A DNA stretch of 16,504 bases from Candidatus Sulfotelmatobacter sp. (GCA_030037575.1 JASHRB010000212.1:1-16504), one strand, 5' to 3'; counted from the stretch's first letter, positions 6,866-16,364 are shown. Translations and numbers: made by a program. The notes: generated by a model not told the origin, from the letters alone.

Positions 6866-7618
6866 TTAAGCGGCGGCGGAAAGTTCGCTAGCGGCAGCCC
6901 GATCCACAAACCAGATCAGTTGCCCGGCGCCTGGTTGTACTAGTTTGGCCGGATATTCCTCGCCCGGAGCTTTGCCTTCGAGGACCTCGTGCAAGGCTGG
7001 CGCTTTGTCGGTTCCGCTCACCAGGAACGAAAGCCGGTGGGCGGCATTCAGCAGGGGTAGCGTAAATGTAATCCGGCTGGTTTTGAACTTCTCCACCCAA
7101 TTGGCAGCCACCAGCCGCGATTTTTCCTGTAAAGCCTGAGTCTCAGGAAACAAAGAGGCGGTGTGTCCATCGGGGCCCAAGCCGAGAAGAATAAGATCGA
7201 AACGCGGGAATTCGCCCGCCGGCGCGGAAAAGAAATCCCTTATATTTTTTTCATACTCCCCGGCCGCCGCTGAGGCATCCGGATTCTCCCCGGCAACGCG
7301 AAAAATGTTGGCCGCAGGAATGGGAGTTTTCGAGAACAGAGCCTCATTGGCCATTCGATAGTTGCTCTCCGGATGGTCTGGAGGAACGTGGCGCTCGTCG
7401 CCAAAGAAAAAGAACATTCGATCCCAAGGCAGGGAGGGGCTGGCATTGGCGGCGAGCAGAGTGTACAGGCTTCTCGGAGTCGATCCGCCGGAGAGCGCGA
7501 CGGCGAAGCGCTTCCTTTGAGCGACAGCATCATTTGCGGCGCGAATGAATTCCTCGGCAGCCGCTTGAAAAAGATCCTGCGGGGTGGTCAGGCGGCGAAC
7601 TTCGGCGGTTGTGCTCAC
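6866..7618 (-). CDS. pgl: 6-phosphogluconolactonase
   Basis: Hydrolyses 6-phospho-D-glucono-1,5-lactone to 6-phosphogluconate, the second oxidative pentose phosphate step, in the cytoplasm. The protein has 250 residues, normal for the DevB/SOL-type family related to glucosamine-6-phosphate deaminase. ALSGGSTPRSLY (41-52) is the phosphate-binding loop, FFFGDERHVPPDHPESNYRM (70-89) the family signature, and LLGLGPDGHTASLFP (144-158) carries the conserved Asp and His. The frame is open for 89 more codons upstream, but that part lies inside glk in another frame and has no family similarity. I chose the GTG at 7618, which overlaps the glk stop as GTGA and has GGGGA upstream. This points to translational coupling with glk. 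It is the last gene of the cluster. Confidence 0.93.
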   Translation of the reverse strand: MSTTAEVRRLTTPQDLFQAAAEEFIRAANDAVAQRKRFAVALSGGSTPRSLYTLLAANASPSLPWDRMFFFFGDERHVPPDHPESNYRMANEALFSKTPIPAANIFRVAGENPDASAAAGEYEKNIRDFFSAPAGEFPRFDLILLGLGPDGHTASLFPETQALQEKSRLVAANWVEKFKTSRITFTLPLLNAAHRLSFLVSGTDKAPALHEVLEGKAPGEEYPAKLVQPGAGQLIWFVDRAAASELSAAA

Positions 7619-8613
7619 GATTTCCCCGCCTTGCCGTTGCCCGCGCTCGTAGCAGCGCAGCGCGCCGCGCCCAGCAGGCCCGCCTTGTCGTTGGTGATCA
7701 CCTGCACGGTAATGCCTTCGAGAAGTGGCCGTAACCGTCCTTTGTCGAGAAAGGCGCGCATGAAGGCTGAGCCGGTCAGCCGGGGAAGAATCTTCGGCGA
7801 AATGCCGCCGCCCAGAAAAATTCCGCCCAGCGCCATGGTCTTGAGCGCCAGATTCCCCGCTTTCGCTCCATAGACGGAAACCCATAGATCGAGCGCCTGC
7901 CCGGCCAGCGGATTACTGCCATCCAAAGCGGCGCGCGAGATCACTGCCGCCGCATCCGTGCGGGAAAGATGCGCGGCAAACCCCCCGGGTTCGCCCGAGG
8001 AATCCTGTTCGCGCAGAAACTGGTACACGTGCACCAGTCCCGGCCCGGAAAGAACGCGCTCGTAGCTTACGTGGCCGAATTTTGCCGCGAGAAAGCGCAA
8101 CAACTCGATTTGAAGGTCGCCTTGCGGCGCAAAATCGGCATGTCCGCCCTCGCAGGCGAAAATCTCGTGCCGGCTGCCATTCCAGAACAATCCCGCCTCG
8201 CCCAGGCCGGTGCCGGGAGCGATCACGGCCTGGTTGCCATTGCAGGGCACGACTCGATTGAGGGTAATCAGATCCTGAGCGCTCAGGGCGCCGATGCCCC
8301 AGGCATTGGCTTCCAGGTCGTTAATCAACAGGGTGGCTGGCAGGCGAATCTCTTTCGCCAGCCGCGACTGCTCGATCACCCAGGGGAGATTGGAAGTCTC
8401 GACGCGCCCGTTGTGCACCGGGCCGGCGATGCCGAAACAAGCGATCTCCGGCCGCGGAGATGCGTTTTCCAGAAACTCAGAAACGATTTCGCCGAATTCA
8501 CTGTATTCGCGGCTGGGAAAGGTTCGCTCCGAAATCAGGTGCAGCTGGCCTTTCAGAGACTGAAAATAGGCCAGTCGAGCGTTGGTTCCACCAATATCTC
8601 CAGCCAGGATCAT
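7615..8613 (-). CDS. glk: Glucokinase
   Basis: Phosphorylates glucose to glucose-6-phosphate with ATP, feeding the downstream enzymes of this cluster. The 332-residue protein belongs to the non-ROK, proteobacterial-type glucokinase family. The ATP phosphate-1 loop is [13 protein letters not shown] (5-17). [10 protein letters not shown] (97-106) has the probable catalytic Asp99. [11 protein letters not shown] (132-142) is the phosphate-2 region, and [10 protein letters not shown] (154-163) carries the glucose-binding Glu155 and His158. No ROK-type zinc motif is present. The frame is open further upstream inside zwf, but the ATG at 8613 begins directly before the GDIGGT motif, overlaps the zwf stop as ATGA, and has GGAGG about 11 nt upstream. 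The short C-terminal tail is Lys/Gly-rich. Confidence 0.95.
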   Translation of the reverse strand: MILAGDIGGTNARLAYFQSLKGQLHLISERTFPSREYSEFGEIVSEFLENASPRPEIACFGIAGPVHNGRVETSNLPWVIEQSRLAKEIRLPATLLINDLEANAWGIGALSAQDLITLNRVVPCNGNQAVIAPGTGLGEAGLFWNGSRHEIFACEGGHADFAPQGDLQIELLRFLAAKFGHVSYERVLSGPGLVHVYQFLREQDSSGEPGGFAAHLSRTDAAAVISRAALDGSNPLAGQALDLWVSVYGAKAGNLALKTMALGGIFLGGGISPKILPRLTGSAFMRAFLDKGRLRPLLEGITVQVITNDKAGLLGAARCAATSAGNGKAGKS

Positions 8614-10151
8614 TGCTCGAAGTTCCTCCAGCGTCGGCCGTCGCGTTCCAGCAATTCGTCGGCTTCTTTGGGCCCCCAAGTGCCCGAGTCGTAGTTGGGG
8701 AAGTTGCGCGGGGGCAGCGCCTTCCACAAATCCAGAACCGGATTGACCACGCTCCACCCGGCTTCGACCATGTCTGCGCGCTGAAACAATGTCTGGTCGC
8801 CGATCATGCAATCGTGCAGCAACCGCTCGTAGCCGGTGCTGGGCTGTTTACCGAAGTATTGCTGATACTCAAAGTTCATGTCCACCGTGCCCAGGCGCAT
8901 CACCGGGCCCGGAACCTTGGCCGCGAATTGCAACGAAATTCCTTCTTCCGGCTGAATGTGCAGCACCAGTTGGTTGGGCATCAGATGCTCGACCGAGGTA
9001 TCGCGGAACAGAACAAAGGGAGCGCGACGGAATTGAATGACGATGTGGGTATTACGCGCGGGCAGGCGCTTGCCCGTACGCAAATAAAAAGGAACGTCGG
9101 CCCAGCGCCAGTTGTCGATCAGCAGCTTCATGGCGACGAAAGTCTCGGTGCGTGAATCGGGTGCGACATCGGGTTCGAAGCGGTACGGAGGAACGCGCTG
9201 ACCTGCGAAAGTGCCCTCGCCATACTGACCGCGCACCGAGCGGCTCAGAACCTCTTCGTCGCTCATGGGCTGAATGGCATGGAGAATCTTGGCCTGCTCG
9301 TCGCGCACGGCATTGGCTTCGAAGGAAATGGGCGGCTCCATCGCGGTGAGACTGATGAGTTGCATCAAGTGATTGGGCACCATATCGCGCAGCGAGCCGG
9401 CGTGATCGAAATAACTGCCGCGGCCTTCTACGCCGACGGTTTCGGCCACGGAAATTTGCACGTGATCGATGTAACGGCGATTCCAGATTGGCTCGAAAAT
9501 TCCATTGGCAAAACGGAAGGCCAAGATATTTTGCACCGTCTCCTTGCCGAGATAATGATCGATGCGGTAAATCTGGGGTTCGGCCGCGACTTTGAGCAGT
9601 TGCTGGTTGAGGGTTTTGGCCGATTCCAGATCATGGCCGAAGGGCTTTTCGACGATGACTCGCCGCCAGTGACCGTTGCTTTGCTCCATCAATCCGTTGG
9701 CCGCCAGCTTTTCCACGATGGGGCCGAAGAAACTCGGCGCCGTCGCCATGTAATAGAAGAAATTCCCGTGCGTCGAGTGGTCGCGGTCGATGCCGCCCAA
9801 ATGCGCTTTGATCTGCGGATAGAGCTTGTCGTCGTTGAAGTCGCCGGCAAAATAATAAAAGCGCTGGGAGAAATGATCCCAGGCCGCGTCCGCGACGCAG
9901 TCGCCGCAATATTCTTTGACGTCTTGCAGAATTTTCTTGCGAAAATCTTCGTCCGACATCGGGGTGCGCGCCACGCCCAGGACGGCAAATTCCTTGGAGA
10001 GCAGATCGGCGCGCGCCAGGTTATAGAGCGAAGGAATCAGCATGCGCGCGGTGAGATCGCCGGCCGCGCCGAAGATCACCATCACGCAGGGATCGCCTTG
10101 CTTGCCGATCCGGGGCGTTGCTGCAGTGGGTTTTTCCGCCAACTGTGCCAT
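8610..10151 (-). CDS. zwf: Glucose-6-phosphate 1-dehydrogenase
   Basis: Oxidises glucose-6-phosphate to 6-phosphogluconolactone, the entry step of the oxidative pentose phosphate pathway. At 513 residues it has the usual length. The Rossmann motif is [19 protein letters not shown] (27-45), with Arg62 in GVARTP as a likely 2'-phosphate contact that fits NADP use. EKPFG (168-172) and the substrate signature RIDHYLGKE (196-204) are intact. The catalytic His is predicted at 261 in DMVPNH. The ATG at 10151 has GAGG about 7 nt upstream and follows gnd by 37 nt. Its stop overlaps the glk start by 4 bp. It could also serve an Entner-Doudoroff route, but no edd or eda is in view. Confidence 0.97.
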   Translation of the reverse strand: MAQLAEKPTAATPRIGKQGDPCVMVIFGAAGDLTARMLIPSLYNLARADLLSKEFAVLGVARTPMSDEDFRKKILQDVKEYCGDCVADAAWDHFSQRFYYFAGDFNDDKLYPQIKAHLGGIDRDHSTHGNFFYYMATAPSFFGPIVEKLAANGLMEQSNGHWRRVIVEKPFGHDLESAKTLNQQLLKVAAEPQIYRIDHYLGKETVQNILAFRFANGIFEPIWNRRYIDHVQISVAETVGVEGRGSYFDHAGSLRDMVPNHLMQLISLTAMEPPISFEANAVRDEQAKILHAIQPMSDEEVLSRSVRGQYGEGTFAGQRVPPYRFEPDVAPDSRTETFVAMKLLIDNWRWADVPFYLRTGKRLPARNTHIVIQFRRAPFVLFRDTSVEHLMPNQLVLHIQPEEGISLQFAAKVPGPVMRLGTVDMNFEYQQYFGKQPSTGYERLLHDCMIGDQTLFQRADMVEAGWSVVNPVLDLWKALPPRNFPNYDSGTWGPKEADELLERDGRRWRNFEQ

Positions 10152-10188
10152 TCAAATCCTCACCATCATAATGTTTCTCGTTCGGGGA

Positions 10189-11199
10189 TTACGCCGTCTT
10201 CTTCTTCGCCGCCCCCCCGGCGCCTTCGCCGCCTTCCACGTGCCCCCCGAATTTCTGCCGCATCGCCGACAGCATTTTCTCCGCAAATGTATGCTGCTGG
10301 CGCGAGCGAAAGCGCACAAACAGCGCCGCGCTCAGCACGTCCACGGGCACGGCCTCGTCGATGGCCGCTTGAATCGTCCAGCGCCCTTCGCCAGAGTCCT
10401 GCACGTAGCCTTCGTATTCGGAAAGCGCGGGATTTTCCGCCAGCGCCATGGCCGTGAGATCAAGCAACCAGGAACTCACCACGCTTCCCCGCCGCCAAAC
10501 CTCGGCAATATCCGCCAGGTTCAGGTCGTAGCGAAGGTCTTGGGGCAAACCTTGGCTGGCGGCGTTTTTGAAAATATCGAATCCCTCGGCATAAGCCTGC
10601 ATGATGCCGTACTCGATTCCGTTGTGCACCATCTTCACAAAGTGCCCGGCGCCGGAGGGGCCGCAGTGGATATAGCCCTCTTCGGCGGTGCCGCCAAGCT
10701 TCTCGCGCCCCGGGGTTCGCGAAATCTCTCCCTTGCCCGGAGCCAGGGTTCGGAAAATCGGGTCGAGCCGCTGCACGGCCTCTTTTGGACCGCCAATCAT
10801 CATGCAGTATCCGCGCTCGATGCCCCACACCCCCCCGCTGGTGCCGACGTCGAGGTAATGAACCCCCTGGCTCTTGACTTGCCCCGCGCGGCGAACGTCA
10901 TCTTTGAAATAAGAATTACCGCCATCGATAATCGCGTCGCCAGCCTGCAGGTGCTGCGCCAGCTTCTGCACGGTCCGTTCGGTCGGATCGCCGGAGGGAA
11001 CCATGATCCAAACGGCGCGAGGCGGCTTCAATTTTCCCAGCAGATCCTCCAGCGACGACGAGCCGGTTGCCCCTTCGCTGGAAAGTTGCTTCACCGTCTC
11101 CGGGCTGAGATCGGAAACCACAAGCTGATGTCCGCCGCGCATCAGCCGGCGCGTCATATTTGCACCCATGCGTCCCAGACCTACCATTCCCAACTGCAT
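10189..11199 (-). CDS. gnd: 6-phosphogluconate dehydrogenase, decarboxylating, short NAD-type
   Basis: Oxidatively decarboxylates 6-phosphogluconate to ribulose-5-phosphate and CO2. The 336-residue protein is the short form (roughly 300-340 residues), not the 470-residue form of E. coli. [12 protein letters not shown] (4-15) is the dinucleotide fold, and strand 2 ends in SDLSPET with Asp30, where NADP-type enzymes carry Asn-Arg; this predicts NAD preference. [11 protein letters not shown] (116-126) is the substrate loop, and [16 protein letters not shown] (183-198) holds catalytic Lys190-region residues including Asn193. The start at 11199 has AAGGAG 7 nt upstream; a longer frame from 11268 adds 23 residues before the Rossmann fold and is unlikely. 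The last 16 residues, Gly/Ala-rich then KKKTA, look like an unstructured tail. The gene follows pgi by 70 nt. Confidence 0.93.
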   Translation of the reverse strand: MQLGMVGLGRMGANMTRRLMRGGHQLVVSDLSPETVKQLSSEGATGSSSLEDLLGKLKPPRAVWIMVPSGDPTERTVQKLAQHLQAGDAIIDGGNSYFKDDVRRAGQVKSQGVHYLDVGTSGGVWGIERGYCMMIGGPKEAVQRLDPIFRTLAPGKGEISRTPGREKLGGTAEEGYIHCGPSGAGHFVKMVHNGIEYGIMQAYAEGFDIFKNAASQGLPQDLRYDLNLADIAEVWRRGSVVSSWLLDLTAMALAENPALSEYEGYVQDSGEGRWTIQAAIDEAVPVDVLSAALFVRFRSRQQHTFAEKMLSAMRQKFGGHVEGGEGAGGAAKKKTA

Positions 11200-11243
11200 G
11201 TCGTTCTCCTTACGAACTGTTGTGGCGCAAAATCGGAATCGCA

Positions 11244-11281
11244 GCGCTCCCAACCTTGAGTTTCGCAATCTACGGGAGCGC
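11244..11281 (-). other. 8-bp hairpin at the pgi-gnd junction
   Basis: GCGCTCCC (11244-11251) is perfectly complementary to GGGAGCGC (11274-11281), with a 22-nt loop that contains the pgi stop codon at 11270-11272. On the minus-strand transcript it would fold across the end of pgi, about 45 nt before the gnd start. No T-run follows directly. It could protect the upstream mRNA after cleavage or reduce read-through into gnd. Confidence 0.4.
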
Positions 11282-12985
11282 CTTTTGCATGGCCGCGCTC
11301 AACTTCGCCAAACCCGCGGCCACGTCTTTTTGCAGATGAACGCGAAGCGCACGCCGTCCCCGCTCGGTAAGAACTTGAAAATCTCCGCGCGCCTGCGCAG
11401 CCTTCACCGCTCCGAATGTGTATTTTTGTCCGGGAACCGGCAATTCCAAAGCGTCGTCGCAAGTGATCTGCAGAAATACTCCGGAGTTCGGTCCGCCTTT
11501 ATAGGCTTGCCCGGTCGAATGCAAAAACCGCGGCCCAAATCCCAGGCAGGTGGCGACCCGCTTCTTATCGCGCACCGCGTGCCGAATGGCTTGCAAAGCC
11601 CGTTCGTGCTCGGCATTCATCTGAATGTAGCCGAGCGTGGCAAAATAATCGCCCGCCTTGATCCGCGAAAGATGGGCTTGCAAATATCCGGCCAGAGATT
11701 TGTCGGCGGAACGGGCGAGTGCGGCAGCATTTTTTTCATCGGTAAATAACCGGATGCCATCGTCTTCGAGCACCGGCTTTTCCGCGGGCAGCGAGCCGGT
11801 CTGCTCATACGCCGAAGTCAACTCCCGGGTCACAACTTTGCTGGCTTCGACATCGGGTTGATTGAAGGCGTTGATGCCGATAATCGAACCCGCGACTGCG
11901 GTCGCAATCTCCCAGCGAAAAAATTCTGCTCCCAGGTCGTAAATGTCGTGCATTGCGATTCTTACCACCGGCTGGCCGGCCTTTTCGAGAGCGGCGATTT
12001 TCGCTTCTGCGGCTACCTCGGTTGCATGTTCCGTGTGGACGTAAGCGAAGACCCGGTCGTTGCCGTAAACCTCGGGCGGCCCCAATTGTTCCCCATCGAC
12101 GGGAATAATACCCTTGCCGATTTTCCCCGTCGATTCGGCGAGCAGTTGCTCGAGCCAGGCGCCGAGCCCAGAAATATCGCGCGAAGCAATAATCGTGACT
12201 TTGTCCCGTCCGGCAGCCGCGGCGGTGCCCAGCATGATGCCCAGCATCGCCCCAGGATTCTCTGCCACCGGAACCTCCGCGCCGCAGGCCTTCACCATTT
12301 CTTGCGCGCGGTCGAGAAACTTCTTGGTCTCGATTCCCATCACGGCGGCGGGAATCATGCCGAAGTTGGAAAGCGCCGAATAGCGGCCGCCGATCGAAGG
12401 CCGACCGTAATAGACGAGGCGAAAATGATCGCCCTCCGCGACTTTCTGCATGGGCGAGCCGGGATCGGTGATGGCCATGAAATGACTGCCGGCTTTTTGT
12501 GCGCCGACCACTTGTTGGGTGCGCTCAAAAAAATATTGCTTGAAAATATTGGGCTCGAGCGTGCTCCCGGATTTGCTCGAAACAATGAAAAGCGAGCGCG
12601 CGATGTCGATTGTGTTTTCGCACGTCTTGACCTGGGCGGGATCGGTCGAATCCAGCACGTGCAGATTGGGATAGCCCGCGATCTGGCCGAAGGTCATGCG
12701 AAGAACTTCCGGGCACAAGCTGGATCCACCCATGCCGAGCAGAAGAACATCTTTGAAGCCCGCGCTCCACACCTCGTTCGCCAGCCCGCGAAACACCGTG
12801 GAATGGGCAATCTGCTCTTCGCTGATGTCGAGCCAGCCCAGCCATTTGGCTTCGTCATCATTGGTCCAAAGGCCGGCATCCCGCTGCCAAAGGCGCTGCA
12901 TCTTGCGGCCAGACTGCCAATCGGCCGCGTTGGCTTGCACGGCCGAAACCAGGTTTTCCGGTAGACAAGATGTCAAGCGGCTCAC
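11270..12985 (-). CDS. pgi: Glucose-6-phosphate isomerase (fusion-type lineage)
   Basis: Interconverts glucose-6-phosphate and fructose-6-phosphate, linking glk and zwf to the tal/tkt products. The 571-residue protein carries the sugar-isomerase motifs GMGGSSL (84-90) and SSKSGST (136-142), GGRYSALS (199-206), catalytic Glu283 in [20 protein letters not shown] (372-383) and the C-terminal Lys496 in [12 protein letters not shown]. It resembles the isomerase half of bifunctional transaldolase/phosphoglucose isomerase proteins rather than the 550-residue E. coli type. The GTG at 12985 has AAGGAAAG about 9 nt upstream and lies 22 nt after the tal stop, in a different frame. It is therefore a separate gene here and not a fusion interrupted by a single stop codon. 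A hairpin spans its 3' end. Confidence 0.93.
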   Translation of the reverse strand: MSRLTSCLPENLVSAVQANAADWQSGRKMQRLWQRDAGLWTNDDEAKWLGWLDISEEQIAHSTVFRGLANEVWSAGFKDVLLLGMGGSSLCPEVLRMTFGQIAGYPNLHVLDSTDPAQVKTCENTIDIARSLFIVSSKSGSTLEPNIFKQYFFERTQQVVGAQKAGSHFMAITDPGSPMQKVAEGDHFRLVYYGRPSIGGRYSALSNFGMIPAAVMGIETKKFLDRAQEMVKACGAEVPVAENPGAMLGIMLGTAAAAGRDKVTIIASRDISGLGAWLEQLLAESTGKIGKGIIPVDGEQLGPPEVYGNDRVFAYVHTEHATEVAAEAKIAALEKAGQPVVRIAMHDIYDLGAEFFRWEIATAVAGSIIGINAFNQPDVEASKVVTRELTSAYEQTGSLPAEKPVLEDDGIRLFTDEKNAAALARSADKSLAGYLQAHLSRIKAGDYFATLGYIQMNAEHERALQAIRHAVRDKKRVATCLGFGPRFLHSTGQAYKGGPNSGVFLQITCDDALELPVPGQKYTFGAVKAAQARGDFQVLTERGRRALRVHLQKDVAAGLAKLSAAMQKALP

Positions 12986-13007
12986 GCGGATCTTTCCTTA
13001 AGGCTGG

Positions 13008-14171
13008 CTACCGGCCTTTTTGTTGGGTGCTTTTTTCGACGGCGGCCAAAAGTTTCTCGAAGGCCTCGGCGAACAGCTTCACGCCATCAGCGGTCAGTCG
13101 GGTGGTGACCTGGTTCATCGAGATGCCGGCTTGCGCGAGATCGTCCATGGTTTTCTGCGCACCGGCAACATTTTCCGTGAGACTATTGCCCAGCTTGCCG
13201 TGGTCGCGAAAGGCGTCCACCGTCGCGGGAGGCATGGTGTTCACGGTGTCGGGGCCGATCAATTCTTCGACGTACATCACATCGCGATAGGCCGGGTTTT
13301 TCGTGCTGGTGCTGGCCCACAAGACGCGCTGCGTTTGCGCACCTTGGTTCGCCAGAGCCCGCCAGCGGGGTGCGCCGAAAATTCGCTGGTAGATTTGATA
13401 CGTGAGTTTGCCGTTCGCGATGGCCACTTTGCCTTTCAAACTCTCGAGCCGCGCCGGTTGCGCCGCGTCGCCGGGCGACTTCAGCTTCTCGTCGATCATC
13501 GCATCCACCATCGTATCGATGCGGCTGATGAAGAAACTCGCGACTCCCGCCATTTTCTTCAAATTGCCGCCGCGCTCGGCCAGATCCTCGATACCCGCCA
13601 TATAGGCCTGGGCAACTTTTTCGTAAACTTCCTGCGCGAAAAGCAAGGTCACATTGATATTGATGCCTTCGCCGATGAGTTGACGAATCGCCGGAATGCC
13701 TTCCGCCGTGCCGGGAACTTTAATCATGACATTCTCGCGATTCACCGCTTTCCATAAGCGCCGCGCCTCTTCGATCGTGGCCTGCGTCTTGAGCGCGAGC
13801 AGAGGAGAAACTTCCAAACTGACGTATCCATCGCGAAACTTCGATTCCAGATAGACCGGACGCAAAATATCGGCCGCGTCCTGAATGTCGCGGATGGCGA
13901 TCTGCTCATAGCGCGCCGTCGCATCGAGCTTGCCCGCAGCCGGGGAGTGCAGCATGTCGTCGTACAGCGAGCTTTCCGCGATCGCCTTTTCAAAGATCGA
14001 GGGATTCGAAGTCATTCCGCGCAAGCCATCCTCTTCAATCATCGATTTCAATTTGCCGGAGGTGAGCAGATCGCGGCGAATGTAATCGAGCCACATCGAC
14101 TGCCCGTAGCCGAGCAGAGCTTTCAGAGGATTGGTTGCTTTCGAGGTTTCTAATACTCCGGGCGGATTCAT
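13008..14171 (-). CDS. tal: Transaldolase
   Basis: Moves a dihydroxyacetone unit between sedoheptulose-7-phosphate and glyceraldehyde-3-phosphate, giving erythrose-4-phosphate and fructose-6-phosphate. At 387 residues it belongs to the longer actinobacterial/cyanobacterial/acidobacterial subfamily (TalB of E. coli has about 317). LRGMTSNPSIFEKAI (50-64) is the family N-terminal signature. Lys151 in NVMIKVPGT is the Schiff-base lysine. LLFAQEVYEKVAQAYMAG (174-191 region) and LWASTSTKNPAY follow the family pattern. The ATG at 14171 has AGGAG 8 nt upstream. It follows tkt after 111 nt and is followed closely by pgi. In many relatives the two are one polypeptide of about 950 residues, and 387 plus 571 matches that length. 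Confidence 0.95.
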   Translation of the reverse strand: MNPPGVLETSKATNPLKALLGYGQSMWLDYIRRDLLTSGKLKSMIEEDGLRGMTSNPSIFEKAIAESSLYDDMLHSPAAGKLDATARYEQIAIRDIQDAADILRPVYLESKFRDGYVSLEVSPLLALKTQATIEEARRLWKAVNRENVMIKVPGTAEGIPAIRQLIGEGININVTLLFAQEVYEKVAQAYMAGIEDLAERGGNLKKMAGVASFFISRIDTMVDAMIDEKLKSPGDAAQPARLESLKGKVAIANGKLTYQIYQRIFGAPRWRALANQGAQTQRVLWASTSTKNPAYRDVMYVEELIGPDTVNTMPPATVDAFRDHGKLGNSLTENVAGAQKTMDDLAQAGISMNQVTTRLTADGVKLFAEAFEKLLAAVEKSTQQKGR

Positions 14172-14224
14172 AACAATTCTCCTAATGAATGAACGGCCAG
14201 TCGATAGGGGCTCGAGGTCTTCAT

Positions 14225-14258
14225 AAAAACGCAGCCCGCGAACTGCAAACTCCCGCGG
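14225..14258 (-). other. Possible weak attenuator in the tkt-tal spacer
   Basis: On the minus strand GCAG (14246-14243) and CTGC (14234-14231) form a four-pair stem with an 8-nt loop, followed after one base by TTTTT (14229-14225). A competing stem pairs CCGCG (14258-14254) with CGCGG (14240-14236). The stems are short, so full termination is unlikely; partial termination after tkt or mutually exclusive folding is possible. Apart from this the 111-bp spacer 14172-14282 holds only the tal ribosome site. Confidence 0.25.
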
Positions 14259-14282
14259 TCGTCGCGGCAGCCAAGCAAAGCG

Positions 14283-16364
14283 CTATTCCTCCGCGATCGC
14301 TTTTCGCGCTTCGGACACGACGGCGTCCGCGGTAAATCCAAAAAACTTGAGCAAATCCTTGATTGGGGCCGACGCGCCGAAGCGATGCATGCCAATCTTT
14401 CGACCCTTGATTCCGACATATCTTTCCCAGCCGAAGGTCGAGCCCATCTCCACCGACACCCGCGCAGTCACCGAGGGCGGCAGAACGCTTTGTTTGTAGG
14501 CTTCATCCTGCTGCTCGAAAATTTCCCACGAGGGCATACTCACCACGCGGGCGTGGATTCCTTCGCCTCTCAGCCGCTCGCCAGCTTCCACACACAGCGA
14601 AACTTCGCTGCCCGTCGCCATCAGGATCACGTCCGGCTTCCCGCCGGGCGCGTCGGCAAGAATGTACGCCCCCTTCGCCGCACCGGAAGCGGCGGCATAC
14701 TTGCTTCGATCAAGCGTGGGAACAGCTTGCCGCGTCAGCACCAGCGCCACCGGTTGATGTTCTAACGGTGCGATGATCTTCCACGATTCGACCACCTCAT
14801 TCGCATCGGCGGGGCGGAGCACAATCAAATTCGGCATGGCGCGCAATGAGGCCAGTTGCTCAATCGGCTGGTGCGTGGGCCCGTCCTCGCCCAAGCCGAT
14901 CGAATCGTGGGTGAAGATGAAGATCGAGGGCGCTTCCATCAGCGCGGCCAGGCGAATGCTGGCGCGCATGTAGTCGCTGAAATTAAAGAAAGTGGCGCCG
15001 AACGCACGAATATGGGAAACGGCGAGACCGTTCACGCTGGCGCCCATCACGTGCTCGCGCACGCCAAAGTGCAGATTGCGTCCACCGTACTCGCCGGCTT
15101 CAAAGTCGGTGACCCCGTCGAACTTCAGCGTGGTCTTGTTCGATGTCGCCAAGTCGGCCGATCCGCCCATCATCCAGGGAATTTTCTGCGCCACCGCATT
15201 CAGCACTTTGCCCGAACTCTCGCGCGTGGCCATACCCTTGGCATCGGCGGGAAAGGTGGGCAGGTTCCGGTCCCAACCCTCGGGCAATTGGCGACGCTCG
15301 ATGAGATCGATTTGTTGGCGCAGTTCCGGATACCTCTCCGAATACTCGGCAAACATCTTCGACCACCGCGCCCGCGCCTCGCCGCCGCGTTTTCCCATCC
15401 CCTCCTGAAAATGCTCGCGCACGCCTTCGGGGACGACAAATTTCGCATCTTCCGGCCAGCCGTAAAATTTCTTGACCAGCCGGACTTCTTCTTCGCCCAG
15501 CGGCTCGCCGTGCGCCGCGTTGGTGTCTTGCTTGTGCGGAGATCCGTATCCAATGTGGCTGTCGACAATAATCAAGGTCGGCCGATCGCTGGTGTGTTTG
15601 AACACTTCAAAGGCGCGCGCCAGCATCTCCAGATCGTTGGCATCGGCCACGCGAGTCACATTCCATCCGTAGCCGACGAAGCGGGTGGCCACATCTTCGC
15701 TGAACGACCACTTCGCAGGCCCATCCAGCGTGACCCGATTGTGGTCATAGATCCAGCAAAGATTGGCAAGCGCAAGATGTCCGGCCAGCGAAGCGGCTTC
15801 GCCGCCCATGCCCTCCATCAGATCGCCGTCGGAGCACAGGGCATAAATGTCATAATCGAAAACCGCAAAGCCTGGCCGGTTGAAAGTTGCGGCCAGCCAT
15901 TTACTGCCAATGGCCATTCCCAGGCTGTTGCCCACGCCCTGTCCGAGGGGGCCGGTCGTGGTTTCAACTCCGGTGGTGATGTGCGACTCGGGATGACCCG
16001 GAGTGCCGCTACCGAGCTGGCGAAAGCGCTTGATCTCCTCCATCGGAACCGCAAGTTCTTTCAGCACCTCGCCGTTCTCCGACACCTCGCGCACCCCCGC
16101 CAAATGCAGCATCGCGTAGAGCAGCATGGAAGCGTGGCCATTCGACAAAACAAAGCGGTCGCGGTTCAGCCACTTGGGGTCTTCCGGGTCATAGCGCAAA
16201 AATTCCTGCCACAGGCAATACGCCACCGGTGCCAAGCCCATGGGCGCGCCGGGATGCCCGCTGTTGGCCTTTTGCACGGCGTCGATCGCCAGGGTACGGA
16301 TCGTGTTAACACAAAGCGTATCCAGTTGTTTGCCGGTCACGACGGCTTGTTCGCTGGCCACCAT
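14283..16364 (-). CDS. tkt: Transketolase
   Basis: A thiamine diphosphate enzyme that transfers two-carbon ketol units between pentose, erythrose, heptulose and hexose phosphates. The 693-residue protein has the full three-domain layout. [13 protein letters not shown] (34-46) carries the conserved active-site His37. The thiamine-binding motif runs from SDGDLMEG (178-185) to DHNRVTLDG (207-215), starting CSDG where GDG is the textbook form. [10 protein letters not shown] (433-442) has catalytic Glu437. [17 protein letters not shown] (484-500) is the pyrimidine-domain signature, and the C-terminal domain begins near 560. The ATG at 16364 has GGAGG about 10 nt upstream. It is the first gene of the cluster visible in the window; 140 bp remain upstream, so further upstream genes cannot be excluded. 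Confidence 0.97.
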   Translation of the reverse strand: MVASEQAVVTGKQLDTLCVNTIRTLAIDAVQKANSGHPGAPMGLAPVAYCLWQEFLRYDPEDPKWLNRDRFVLSNGHASMLLYAMLHLAGVREVSENGEVLKELAVPMEEIKRFRQLGSGTPGHPESHITTGVETTTGPLGQGVGNSLGMAIGSKWLAATFNRPGFAVFDYDIYALCSDGDLMEGMGGEAASLAGHLALANLCWIYDHNRVTLDGPAKWSFSEDVATRFVGYGWNVTRVADANDLEMLARAFEVFKHTSDRPTLIIVDSHIGYGSPHKQDTNAAHGEPLGEEEVRLVKKFYGWPEDAKFVVPEGVREHFQEGMGKRGGEARARWSKMFAEYSERYPELRQQIDLIERRQLPEGWDRNLPTFPADAKGMATRESSGKVLNAVAQKIPWMMGGSADLATSNKTTLKFDGVTDFEAGEYGGRNLHFGVREHVMGASVNGLAVSHIRAFGATFFNFSDYMRASIRLAALMEAPSIFIFTHDSIGLGEDGPTHQPIEQLASLRAMPNLIVLRPADANEVVESWKIIAPLEHQPVALVLTRQAVPTLDRSKYAAASGAAKGAYILADAPGGKPDVILMATGSEVSLCVEAGERLRGEGIHARVVSMPSWEIFEQQDEAYKQSVLPPSVTARVSVEMGSTFGWERYVGIKGRKIGMHRFGASAPIKDLLKFFGFTADAVVSEARKAIAEE

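Noticed and set aside
7619..7885. 89-codon N-terminal extension of pgl
   Set aside because: It overlaps the 3' end of glk in another frame, has no similarity to lactonases, and the GTG at 7618 gives the family-typical length and a GTGA coupling.
9279..11259. Long plus-strand frames of 392 and 405 codons opposite zwf and gnd
   Set aside because: Both lie entirely antisense to genes with full catalytic signatures and overlap each other in different frames; high GC produces such open antisense frames throughout the cluster.
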